NCBI GenBank assembly: GCA_017449495.1
Contig: JAFTFO010000024.1
Span: 1 to 64,000, forward strand
DNA: 64,000 nt
Origin: Prevotella sp.
GTDB taxonomy: Bacteria > Bacteroidota > Bacteroidia > Bacteroidales > Bacteroidaceae
Direction: 5' to 3'
The notes beneath the pieces were generated by a model. The model ran no database searches. It had not been told where the DNA came from and was given only the letters and a program-made list of their open reading frames with translations. A program made the position numbers and the translations under genes. Of the stretch, positions 27,521 to 35,751 are shown piece by piece; position 1 is the first letter of the stretch; each line of letters opens with the position of its first letter.

Positions 27521-29884
27521 ATGACTAAAAAATTCTTCTTGACACTTTGTGCTGTCTGCGGCCTGACATCGGCTGCAGCACAGATTCAGACGAATGCGGG
27601 CGTGCAGTACCTGCAATGTATGCAAAAGGATATGTCGACAGACTTCTACGACCTGTCGAATACCTATTTCCTGGCTGACTCATTGGTCAGTTTCGACATG
27701 GCTAAGGGCGAGGGCCTGGTGCAGTGGAAACGCTATAGGATGAGTCCGAGACAGGCCTTCAACCTGAATGGCTACTGGCCTGTGAGGATGCAGATGCTTG
27801 ACTTCCCCGACGCGGCGTATGAGAACGACCCGGAACTGAAGATCAAGGTGGAGTGGGTGACACCGAGGACGGTGAGGATCAGGATGCTGACGACACCGAT
27901 TGAGCCGAAGAACTCGGATCAGGATGATCCCATGTTCTGCGATGGGTTTAAGGGCAGAGCGACACGCTGGGGACAGACCCCGAGTGCTTCGCAGGCTACG
28001 CACACAGGGGTCAGTCCCCGTGTGTCGCAGGAGGCCATTAAGTATCGGACGGAGTATGGCAGCATCGAGATTCAGAAGTACCCTTGGCGCATCGTGATCA
28101 AGGATGCTAAAGGGAAGGTGCTGACCCAGACACGCCACATCATCGACAACGACTCCTCGCAGGTGAAACTGCTGCCGTTCTCGTTCATCAAGCGCGGCTC
28201 CGACAACTCACGAAGTGTGAACCCTGTGCTGGCGCTGGCACCGGGAGAACGTATCTACGGCTGTGGTGAGTCGTTCACCTCATTGAATAAGGTAGGGCAG
28301 AAGGTACACCTCTCCGTCACCGATCCTCAAGGCCCGGAGACCGACGGACAGTACAAGCCCGTGCCCTTCTTCTTCTCCAACCGCGGCTACGGCATCTTCA
28401 TGCACACCTCAGCCCCTGTGACCTGCGACTTCGGGGCCTCGTATATCGGTGCCGACCGTCTGTTCATGGCCGACGAGCAGGTGGACTTCTTCGTGTTCTT
28501 CGGCGAGCCCAAGGACATCCTCAACGAGTATACCGACATCACGGGCAAGTCGCCGATGCTACCCCTCTGGAGTTTCGGCACATGGATGAGCCGCATCACC
28601 TACTTCTCGCAGGAGGAGGGTCTGGAGATTGCCCGTCAGTTGAGGGCACACCAGATCCCGTCCGATGTCATCCACTTTGATACGGGCTGGTTCGGCGTAG
28701 ACTGGCAGTGCGACTACGAGTTTGCCAAGGATCGCTTTAAGGATCCCGTCGGCATGCTGAAGCAACTCTCGAAAGACGGTTTCCACACCTGTCTGTGGCA
28801 GTTGCCTTACTTCACGCCCAAGAACCGCTTCTTCCCTGAGATCGTCGAGAAGGGGCTGCACGTGGTGAATGCCACGGGCGGCATGCCGGTGGAGGACGCC
28901 ATCCTCGACTTCTCCAACCCCGAGACGGTCAGTTGGTATCAGCAGAAGATCGAGGGACTGATGAAACAAGGTGTGTCGACCATCAAGTGCGACTTTGGCG
29001 AGGCTGCACCCTATAACGGCTTCTATCATAGTGGCAAGGGAGGACTCTATGAGCACAACCTCTACCCCTTGCGCTATAACAAGGCCCTCTGGGAACAGGT
29101 GGAGCGCTCGCATCCCGGCGAGGGTATCATCTGGGCACGCTCAGCCTGGGCTGGTTCACAGCGCTATGCCCTGCATTGGGGCGGTGATGCCGCCACCACG
29201 AACACCGGTCTGTTGGGTGACCTGCGCGGCGGACTGTCGTTCGGACTCAGTGGCTTCTCTTTCTGGAGCCACGACATGGGCGGCTTCGTGACCGCCTCGC
29301 CCGAGGATATCTATCGCCGATGGCTGCCCTTCGGATTCCTGTCGAGTCATACCCGTGCCCACGGGGCTCCTCCCACAGAGCCCTGGCTGATCTCGGAGAG
29401 TTTCACAGAAGCCTTCCGTGAGTGTGCGGAGATGAAATACAAGTTGATGCCTTACGTCTATGCCCAGGCGAAGGACTGCACGGAGCGCGGTCTGCCGATG
29501 GTGCGTGCCCTGCTCGTGGAGTTCCCGCAGGATCCCGGTGCCTGGCTCGTGGAAGATGAGTATATGTTCGGCTCGCAGATACTCGTGGCTCCGTTGTTGG
29601 AGTCGGGCAACAGCCGCATGGTCTATCTGCCGAAGGGTCAGTGGATCGACTATCAGACGGGCAAGGTCTATGCGAGTGGCTACCAGACTATCGAGGCCGA
29701 CAAGATTCCTGCCATCATCCTCGTTCGCGACGGCTCGCTCATTCCCCATGCCCCATTGGCCCAGCGTACGGACCAGATCAACTGGAAGGCCATCGAACTG
29801 CGTCCCTACAAGGTCGAAGCCACGAAGTGTACAGGCCTGCTCTTCAAGCCGGGAGACAAGAGCCTTCAGACGATTGAACAATAA
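27521..29884 (+). CDS. GH31 enzyme, YicI-type alpha-xylosidase-like
   Basis: A retaining GH31 glycosidase, 787 residues with a signal peptide ending near AAAQ (residue 21). The N-terminal sandwich is followed by a barrel in which KCDFGEAAP gives nucleophile Asp491 and HWGGDAATT gives acid/base Asp556. The CDFGE form of the nucleophile motif is typical of the YicI alpha-xylosidase branch, unlike the WMD form of the other two GH31 proteins here. An extra segment (WGQTPSASQATHTGVSPRVS) at about 149-168 is encoded by an inverted repeat and looks like an insert. It heads an operon with a sugar dehydrogenase, a permease and GH9, consistent with trimming imported or periplasmic oligosaccharides. Confidence 0.87.
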   Translation: MTKKFFLTLCAVCGLTSAAAQIQTNAGVQYLQCMQKDMSTDFYDLSNTYFLADSLVSFDMAKGEGLVQWKRYRMSPRQAFNLNGYWPVRMQMLDFPDAAYENDPELKIKVEWVTPRTVRIRMLTTPIEPKNSDQDDPMFCDGFKGRATRWGQTPSASQATHTGVSPRVSQEAIKYRTEYGSIEIQKYPWRIVIKDAKGKVLTQTRHIIDNDSSQVKLLPFSFIKRGSDNSRSVNPVLALAPGERIYGCGESFTSLNKVGQKVHLSVTDPQGPETDGQYKPVPFFFSNRGYGIFMHTSAPVTCDFGASYIGADRLFMADEQVDFFVFFGEPKDILNEYTDITGKSPMLPLWSFGTWMSRITYFSQEEGLEIARQLRAHQIPSDVIHFDTGWFGVDWQCDYEFAKDRFKDPVGMLKQLSKDGFHTCLWQLPYFTPKNRFFPEIVEKGLHVVNATGGMPVEDAILDFSNPETVSWYQQKIEGLMKQGVSTIKCDFGEAAPYNGFYHSGKGGLYEHNLYPLRYNKALWEQVERSHPGEGIIWARSAWAGSQRYALHWGGDAATTNTGLLGDLRGGLSFGLSGFSFWSHDMGGFVTASPEDIYRRWLPFGFLSSHTRAHGAPPTEPWLISESFTEAFRECAEMKYKLMPYVYAQAKDCTERGLPMVRALLVEFPQDPGAWLVEDEYMFGSQILVAPLLESGNSRMVYLPKGQWIDYQTGKVYASGYQTIEADKIPAIILVRDGSLIPHAPLAQRTDQINWKAIELRPYKVEATKCTGLLFKPGDKSLQTIEQ
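27961..28026. repeat. inverted repeat inside GH31 coding region
   Basis: The arm 27961-27981 (GACACGCTGGGGACAGACCC plus C) is the near-complement of 28007-28026 with one small indel. The 25 bases between, and the arms, remain in frame and encode a Ser/Thr/Gln-rich insert. Confidence 0.65.
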
Positions 29885-29911
29885 CTTATATCAATATCAC
29901 TATTCATTCAA

Positions 29912-30862
29912 ATGGTTTATAACGAGATTGGAAAGACAGGGATGCGGGTGTCGAACCTCTCTTTCGGTGCTTCGTCATTAGGAGGAGTGTTCCACAGCAT
30001 CCGTGAAGAGGAGGGCATCCGAGCCGTGCATACGGCGGTGGACAATGGTATCAACTTCATCGACGTGTCGCCCTACTATGGTCACACGAAGGCGGAGACC
30101 GTGCTGGGCAAGGCCCTCAAGGAGATCCCCCGCGACAAGTATTACCTCTCTACGAAGGTGGGACGCTATGGCAAGGACGGTGTGAACCTCTGGGACTACA
30201 GCGCCAAGCGGACGGTGGAGAGTGTGTATGAGAGTCTGGAACGGTTGAATGTGGACTATATCGACCTGATCAACGTGCACGACATTGAGTTCCAGTCGCG
30301 GATGGAGGGCGGTCTGCAGAAGGTGGTCGACGAGACGTTGCCCGTGCTCGTGGGACTGAAGCGTGAGGGGCTGGTGCGCCATGTGGGTATCACCGACCTT
30401 CAGCCCGAGAACCTGAAGTGGGTCATCGAGCATTGCGACGACGGTGTGGTGGAGAGTGTGCTCTGCTTCTGCCACTATTGCCTGAACGACACGCTGTTGG
30501 CCGACTATCTCGGCTTCTTCGAGATGCATGGGGTAGGGGTGGTCAATGCCTCACCGCTGTCGATGGGTCTGCTCTCGCAGCGAGGTGCCCCCGACTGGCA
30601 TCCAGCCTCGGAGGCTTTGAAGGCGGCCTGTGCCAAGGCGGCAGCCTACTGTCAGCAGCAGGGCTGCGAGATAGAGCGGCTGGCCATGCAGTTCTCCACC
30701 AGCATGAATCCCCGTATCGCCACGACGCTCTTCAGCAGCGCCAACCCGGCCAACGTGCTGAAGAATATTGCCTACGTGAACGATCCTCTCGACGAGGCGC
30801 TGGTCGCCGAGGTGCAGCAGATCATCGGTGACCAGATGTTCGTCCGTTGGAAAAATACGTAA
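29912..30862 (+). CDS. aldo/keto reductase, likely L-galactose or L-fucose 1-dehydrogenase
   Basis: A cytoplasmic NAD(P)-linked oxidoreductase of 316 residues with the AKR barrel. The tetrad is visible: FIDVSPYYGH (Asp and Tyr near 50-56), STKVGRYG (Lys) and INVHDIEF (His). It resembles the L-galactose dehydrogenase/D-threo-aldose 1-dehydrogenase branch, which oxidises the anomeric carbon of L-galactose or L-fucose to a lactone. It is followed by a FucP-type permease. The matching lactonase-like and zinc dehydrogenase genes lie 23 kb further on. Assignment to L-galactose over L-fucose is inferred from the whole gene set. Confidence 0.8.
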   Translation: MVYNEIGKTGMRVSNLSFGASSLGGVFHSIREEEGIRAVHTAVDNGINFIDVSPYYGHTKAETVLGKALKEIPRDKYYLSTKVGRYGKDGVNLWDYSAKRTVESVYESLERLNVDYIDLINVHDIEFQSRMEGGLQKVVDETLPVLVGLKREGLVRHVGITDLQPENLKWVIEHCDDGVVESVLCFCHYCLNDTLLADYLGFFEMHGVGVVNASPLSMGLLSQRGAPDWHPASEALKAACAKAAAYCQQQGCEIERLAMQFSTSMNPRIATTLFSSANPANVLKNIAYVNDPLDEALVAEVQQIIGDQMFVRWKNT

Positions 30863-30863
30863 G

Positions 30864-30899
30864 CAATTGAAGATTGATAATTGAAAATTGATAATTGAA
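30864..30899. repeat. ATTGATAATTG-type spacer repeat
   Basis: ATTGATAATTGAAAATTGAT-like tract filling the gap between the reductase stop and the permease start, related to 16374-16405 and 62470-62509. Confidence 0.6.
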
Positions 30900-30900
30900 C

Positions 30901-32163
30901 ATGAGAAAATATCTCGTTCCGTTTATCCTCGTGACGTTCTGCTTTGCCCTGTGGGGCTTTGCCAACGATGTCACTAACCCGATGGTGAAGGCCTTCTCGA
31001 AGATCTTCCGCATGAGTGTTACCGACGGTGCCCTCGTGCAGGTGGCCTTCTATGGCGGCTATTTCGCCATGGCCTTCCCTGCGGCCATCTTCATCCGCAA
31101 GTATAGTTATAAGGCTGGTGTGCTCATGGGCTTAGGACTCTATGCCACGGGTGCCCTGCTGTTCTTCCCCTCGAAGGCCATCGGCATCTACGGCTGTTTC
31201 CTCATCGCCTATTTCATCATGACCTGCGGTCTGTCGTTCCTCGAGACCTCGTGCAATCCCTATATCCTCTCGATGGGTGATCCCAGGACGGCCACGCGCC
31301 GACTGAACCTGGCGCAGTGTTTCAATCCCTGTGGCTCGATCATCGGCATGTATGTCGCCATGCACTTCATCCAGGCCCGCCTGAATCCCCTGAGCAGCGA
31401 CGAACGGGCCTTGTTGAGCGACGCCGACTTCGAGGCAGTGAAGAATGCCGACCTCGACGTTCTCATCTCACCCTATCTCGCCATCGGTGCCGTGATCGTG
31501 GCGATGTTCTTCATCATCCTCTTCACGAAGATGCCGAAGAACGGCGACCAGAGTCACGACCTCCATATCCTGCCCACCCTGCGCCGCCTCGTCGGCCTGA
31601 AGCGTTACCGTGAGGGGGTTGTGGCCCAGTTCTTCTATGTGGGTGCGCAGATCATGTGTTGGACGTTTATCATCCAATATGGTACGCGGGTGTTCATGGC
31701 CGAGGGCATGGAGGAACAAGCCGCCGAGGTGCTGTCGCAGCGCTTCAACATCTATGCGATGCTCTTCTTCATCTGTTCGCGCTTCATCGCCACGTGGCTC
31801 ATGCGGTGGGTCAGCCCCGCCCGTCTGCTCATGGCCTTCGGCATCCTGGCGATGGTGTTCACCGTGGGTGTCATCATGTCCCATGACCGTACGGGCGTCT
31901 ACTGCCTCGTCTGTGTCAGCGGCTGCATGTCGCTCATGTTCCCTACCATCTACGGCATAGCCCTCGACGGCTTAGGCGACGATGCGAAGTTCGGTGCGGC
32001 AGGTCTCATCATGGCCATCCTCGGCGGTTCCGTGCTGCCCTGGATGCAGGCGAAGATCATCGATGCCGGGCAACTCAATCTCTCGTTCCTGCTGCCCCTC
32101 CTTTGCTTCCTCATAGTAACAGTTTACGGTTTCCGAATCAATCAACAGACACAATACAAATGA
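30901..32163 (+). CDS. fucP: FucP-type sugar:proton symporter (MFS)
   Basis: An inner membrane major facilitator permease of 420 residues with about 12 predicted helices, related to L-fucose:H+ symporters. Signature regions include LWGFANDVTNPMVKAFSKIF near the N-terminus and SFLETSCNPYILSMGDP in TM4-5, both characteristic of the FucP branch. ATG 30901 is preferred over the in-frame TTG at 30895. It follows the L-sugar dehydrogenase, and its stop overlaps the GH9 start as ATGA. FucP-branch transporters also take L-galactose and related sugars, so the substrate is left open. Confidence 0.85.
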   Translation: MRKYLVPFILVTFCFALWGFANDVTNPMVKAFSKIFRMSVTDGALVQVAFYGGYFAMAFPAAIFIRKYSYKAGVLMGLGLYATGALLFFPSKAIGIYGCFLIAYFIMTCGLSFLETSCNPYILSMGDPRTATRRLNLAQCFNPCGSIIGMYVAMHFIQARLNPLSSDERALLSDADFEAVKNADLDVLISPYLAIGAVIVAMFFIILFTKMPKNGDQSHDLHILPTLRRLVGLKRYREGVVAQFFYVGAQIMCWTFIIQYGTRVFMAEGMEEQAAEVLSQRFNIYAMLFFICSRFIATWLMRWVSPARLLMAFGILAMVFTVGVIMSHDRTGVYCLVCVSGCMSLMFPTIYGIALDGLGDDAKFGAAGLIMAILGGSVLPWMQAKIIDAGQLNLSFLLPLLCFLIVTVYGFRINQQTQYK

Positions 32164-34544
32164 ATAGAAACAGATTCACCATCGTGCTGGCAGCTCTGCT
32201 CGTGCTGACATCACTCCCTGTAAGAGCCACAAAGGTCATGAGTATCCACGTGATCGACAAGAGTTACCTCATGCTACACTTCCGCGACGGCGAGGTGCAC
32301 TATCGCGACAGCGGCGAGGGCCCCAGTGCCTATCTCGGTCACTCCTTCTCTGAGGGCGACGACACCCTGCTCGTCTTTGGCGAGCGGCTGAAGACAGCCG
32401 AGGCCCAGCAAGCCACACTCTGGCGAATCAGTTCGCCCGACGACAAGACCTTCGCCCCGGCACAACCCCTGAACGTGTGGCGCAAGTCGAAGCCGATGAA
32501 TACCGACCACACGCTGACCAGCGAGAACGACCACTGGCTGTTCCTCCAGTTGCCGCAGCCCATGCGACAGGGCTGCACCTATACGGTGACTATCCCTCAG
32601 GAGACAGGAGTCAGTAGTCAGGAGACAGAAGTGTCTGTCACGTTTGATATCTGGAACTGTCAGTCGGAGGCCGTCCATGTGAATATCATCGGCTACTCAC
32701 CGATGGAGACTGTCCATGCTGCCGACCTCTACCAGTGGTTAGGCGATGGCGGCGGGCGTGACTACTCGTCGTGGCAGGGTCGCAAGGTGTGGCTCTACAA
32801 TGTGAACACGAAGAAACGGCAGAGTGCCGGGGTGGTGAAGTTCTGGAAACATGCCGCCGATGCCACTGAGGAAGCCGGACAGAAGAACCTCGTGGGTACC
32901 GATGTCTGGACGATCGATTTCCGTGGCACTGCCCCCGGTCGCTACCGTCTGGTGGTCGAGGATGTGGGCTGTTCAATGGACTTCGACATAGCCGCCAATG
33001 TCTACTACCAGCCCTTCCGCTACTCCGTGCGCGGTTACTACTATATGCGTCTTGGAGAGCCGAAAGCCCCCGACCATGTGTGGCCTGTGCCCCGTCAGCC
33101 GCAGTTCATCCCCGAGACCGATCCCAAAGGCTTCACCATCTATAAGACCGACTTCCACCCCTTCTGTCAGGAGTGGCGCGACCTGCATACCGACGTGTGG
33201 GACGAGCCCCACTTCAAGCCCGTCATGGCCTCCCGCTTCTGGCAGCACCGTCTGCCCGGCAATCCCGTGGCCCTCGACGTGAAGGGTGGCCACTCCGACG
33301 CCTTCGACTGGGACCGTCATCTGGCCCATGTCAGTAATATCTACGACATGCTCCTGCCCTATATCCTCTCTGGCGGACGGCTCTCCGACGACGACCTTGG
33401 CATCCGTGAGAGCGGCAACGGCATCCCCGACATCATCGACGAGGCCCGCAACGAGGTAGATTTTTTCCTCTCCATCCGCGACGGTGAAGGCTATTCGCAG
33501 GGTGTCACCAACCCCAGTGCCGACTGGACGGTCATGTTCCAGGCAGGCTGTACCACGATGGCCGCCTGGGCCAATGCCGCCAACTGTGCCATCCTTGCCG
33601 AAGCCTTCCGATTGCAACGGAACGACTCTTTGCAGCAGTATTACACGGACGAGGCGATTAAGGCCTTCCGCTATGCCTCGAAGCAAGAGTGGAGCCAACT
33701 CGACGACCTGCAGGACATCGGCTCGATGCAGATGCGTGGTCGTGACTTCCGTCAGCAGGCCGCCGCTTTCCTCTATAACCTCACGGGTGATACAGAGTGG
33801 GAGCAGGTCTTTGCCGAAGAGAGCATGATCAAGGATTCCCAGTCACCCCTCTTCAGCAAGGGTCGTCACGGCTTCTTCGGCGTGGGCGTCATGCACGAGC
33901 AGAACCGCCGTCTGCAGCTCTTCTGTCAGATATGGGCCGCAGCAGCCTATCTCACCAGTCCGCAGCCCCGCCATTATCCCGACCTCTATGAGAACCTGAA
34001 GTCGAGCGTCCAAGCGCAGGCAGAGGCCTACAACATCTCGAACATGGCCAAGCGCCCCTCGCGCCGCAGTGCCAACGACAGTCGCTGGCAGGTGTCTCAG
34101 AATCTGCAACTCGTGATGCTGGCCCACTATATTGCCGATAAGAGCCGTCGCCAGCAGTTGGAACATGTCATGTTCACCGAGGCCGCCTGGAGTTTAGGGC
34201 GCAATCCTGGTAATATCGTCGAGATGACGGGCTTAGGCCAGCGCCATATCACCGACTGCTACACCACCGGCCGCAACGACGGTGCCCCCGAGAGCCATCC
34301 CGGTCAGACACCCTTCAACGGCACCGAGACGTGGTCGCCCGGACATAACGGCGGCGATGCCCGCGTCATTCTGAAATACTGTTATCCCGCGTGGACTGTC
34401 GAAGGCGGTGCCACCACTACCACCTGGCCCCTTCAGGAGTCCTTCTTCAACCAGCGCTATTTCTGGGTCAACGGTGAGTTCACGCCCCGTGAGACCATGC
34501 GCGGCAAGATGGCCCTCTTAGGATACCTCTACGCCATCAGGTAA
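32160..34544 (+). CDS. GH9 endoglucanase-like enzyme with N-terminal Ig domain
   Basis: A secreted or surface inverting glycosidase, 794 residues from ATG 32160, which overlaps the permease stop. After the signal peptide there are CelD_N-like beta domains to about residue 300, then the (alpha/alpha)6 barrel. GGHSDAFDWDRH carries the catalytic-base pair Asp380 and Asp383, matching the DAGD motif of the family. The C-terminal active-site strand includes LGRNPGNIVEMTGLGQRH and a Glu-containing FNGTETWSPGHNGGD region. The motif SDAFD is divergent from DAGD, so specificity may not be plain cellulose; GH9 enzymes of xyloglucan loci are the closest functional idea. A repeat at 32596-32632 adds PQETGVSSQETEVS in the N-terminal domain. 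Confidence 0.82.
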   Translation: MNRNRFTIVLAALLVLTSLPVRATKVMSIHVIDKSYLMLHFRDGEVHYRDSGEGPSAYLGHSFSEGDDTLLVFGERLKTAEAQQATLWRISSPDDKTFAPAQPLNVWRKSKPMNTDHTLTSENDHWLFLQLPQPMRQGCTYTVTIPQETGVSSQETEVSVTFDIWNCQSEAVHVNIIGYSPMETVHAADLYQWLGDGGGRDYSSWQGRKVWLYNVNTKKRQSAGVVKFWKHAADATEEAGQKNLVGTDVWTIDFRGTAPGRYRLVVEDVGCSMDFDIAANVYYQPFRYSVRGYYYMRLGEPKAPDHVWPVPRQPQFIPETDPKGFTIYKTDFHPFCQEWRDLHTDVWDEPHFKPVMASRFWQHRLPGNPVALDVKGGHSDAFDWDRHLAHVSNIYDMLLPYILSGGRLSDDDLGIRESGNGIPDIIDEARNEVDFFLSIRDGEGYSQGVTNPSADWTVMFQAGCTTMAAWANAANCAILAEAFRLQRNDSLQQYYTDEAIKAFRYASKQEWSQLDDLQDIGSMQMRGRDFRQQAAAFLYNLTGDTEWEQVFAEESMIKDSQSPLFSKGRHGFFGVGVMHEQNRRLQLFCQIWAAAAYLTSPQPRHYPDLYENLKSSVQAQAEAYNISNMAKRPSRRSANDSRWQVSQNLQLVMLAHYIADKSRRQQLEHVMFTEAAWSLGRNPGNIVEMTGLGQRHITDCYTTGRNDGAPESHPGQTPFNGTETWSPGHNGGDARVILKYCYPAWTVEGGATTTTWPLQESFFNQRYFWVNGEFTPRETMRGKMALLGYLYAIR
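32596..32632 (+). repeat. intragenic CAGGAGACAGGAGT repeat in GH9
   Basis: Two GTCAGGAGACAG-like units encode QETGVSSQETEVS in frame. Relatives lie at 45433-45461 and 57809-57842. Confidence 0.7.
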
Positions 34545-34615
34545 CCCGCCCGTCGGCCAAACTTTTTTTCGCTTAGGGGTTTAGTAAATAGGCTTCTCAT
34601 GTGTATAGAGTATGT

Positions 34616-35116
34616 ATGACAGACAGAAAAGACATAGAGAGGCTGTTCAGACAGCATTACCGTCAGATGTATCGGCTGGCCACCATACTTCTGCACGACG
34701 ATGCCGAGAGCAAGGACGTGGTGCACGACGTCTTTGCCCAACTTCTCAGTGACTCGCGATCGCTTCGAGAAGACACAGCCGAGGCCTTTCTGCTCACCAG
34801 CGTACGTAACAGATGCCTGAACGTGGTGCGCAACCGCCAGATACAGGAGCGCATCCAGCGACTCTATCTCCTTGATCTGGAGACGACCATCCTCTCGGAG
34901 CGACTGCTGCGTGAGGAGATCGACGCTCTGAACGAGGGCATCCGCCGTTTGCATCCGCCCATCTGCCACGACATCATCCAGTGGCACTTCCGCGACGGGC
35001 TCACCTTCAGCCAGATAGCCCGCCGACTGCAAGTCAGCGAGACCACCGTCTACAAACATCTGCGCCGTGCCCTGGAGTCACTTCGTGTTCAACTTAAAAC
35101 CCCAGAAAGCGTATGA
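34616..35116 (+). CDS. ECF sigma-70 factor
   Basis: An extracytoplasmic-function sigma factor of 166 residues. Region 2 (about 8-75, FRQHYRQMYRLATILLHDDA then KDVVHDVFAQLL) and region 4 (about 110-160, FSQIARRLQVSETTVYKHLR) are both present. ATG 34616 is chosen over an in-frame GTG at 34601. It overlaps the anti-sigma gene as ATGA, and that gene overlaps the outer membrane barrel gene the same way. This gives a compact cell-surface signalling cassette. No TAnnTTTG element is visible upstream, which fits transcription by an alternative or its own sigma. Confidence 0.9.
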   Translation: MTDRKDIERLFRQHYRQMYRLATILLHDDAESKDVVHDVFAQLLSDSRSLREDTAEAFLLTSVRNRCLNVVRNRQIQERIQRLYLLDLETTILSERLLREEIDALNEGIRRLHPPICHDIIQWHFRDGLTFSQIARRLQVSETTVYKHLRRALESLRVQLKTPESV

Positions 35117-35751
35117 ACAAGACTGATCTTTTGCTCCAGATGCTGGAGCATCCGCAAGCATACTCTGCCGACGAATGGCAGCAGATACTTCTCGACGAGG
35201 AGTGTCGCGAACTCTACACGCTGATGTCTAAGACCCGAAGCGCCATCGATGCAGCACGTGCAGACGAACAGATCACCGATCAAGTCATTGATGAAGAATG
35301 GCAGCGGTTTGAGGCGCACTCATCACTCCACACTCCTCACACCACACTCCGAAAACTTGCCGCCTCCTTTATTGGCTTGCTCTTGGTGTCAGGTATAGCT
35401 CTTGCTGCCGTGCAGATTGTCAGGAATAGGGCTGGAGGCGATTTGCAATCCCCGACCCAAGAGGTGCTAAGGTCAAATTCGCACCAGCCTGCAGTCCCTG
35501 CCGATACCCTTACAGCCGATACGAACATCAAGCAAACTGTCACTTTCGACGACGTTCTTTTCGACCAGATGCTGTCCGAGATAGCCGATTATTATCACTC
35601 GGAGGCCGTCTTCCAGAATGAAGAGGCCCGCCAGTTGCGTTTCTATTTCGTCTGGTATCAGGATCAGCCCCTTGACAAGGTCGTAGAGACGCTCAACCAT
35701 TTCGAGAGTGTGAACATAGTGATGGACGACAAGAAACTGATTGTGCGATGA
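35113..35751 (+). CDS. anti-sigma factor, reduced FecR type with DUF4974-like end
   Basis: A single-pass inner membrane regulator of 212 residues. The cytoplasmic part (about 1-78) ends in a membrane helix near 80-100 (LAASFIGLLLVSGIALAAVQ). The periplasmic end (about 145-212: EIADYYHSEAVFQNEEARQL to LNHFESVNIVMDDKKLIVR) matches DUF4974, the C-terminal domain of FecR-like anti-sigmas. The central FecR beta domain is missing. Two low-complexity inserts flank the helix: HSSLHTPHTTLR before it (dispersed repeat at 35323-35350) and GDLQSPTQEVLRSNSHQP after it (imperfect inverted repeat 35431-35488). Confidence 0.82.
   Translation: MNKTDLLLQMLEHPQAYSADEWQQILLDEECRELYTLMSKTRSAIDAARADEQITDQVIDEEWQRFEAHSSLHTPHTTLRKLAASFIGLLLVSGIALAAVQIVRNRAGGDLQSPTQEVLRSNSHQPAVPADTLTADTNIKQTVTFDDVLFDQMLSEIADYYHSEAVFQNEEARQLRFYFVWYQDQPLDKVVETLNHFESVNIVMDDKKLIVR
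35323..35350 (+). repeat. intragenic CACTCCACACTCC repeat in anti-sigma gene
   Basis: A CA/CTCC-rich tract encoding HSSLHTPHTTL just before the membrane helix. Relatives lie at 56211-56241, 57173-57201 and 63965-63996. Confidence 0.65.
35431..35488. repeat. imperfect inverted repeat in anti-sigma gene
   Basis: GCTGGAGGCGATTTGCAATC at 35431-35450 is roughly the complement of 35470-35488. It is translated in frame into a Ser/Gln/Pro-rich linker after the membrane helix. Confidence 0.5.
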
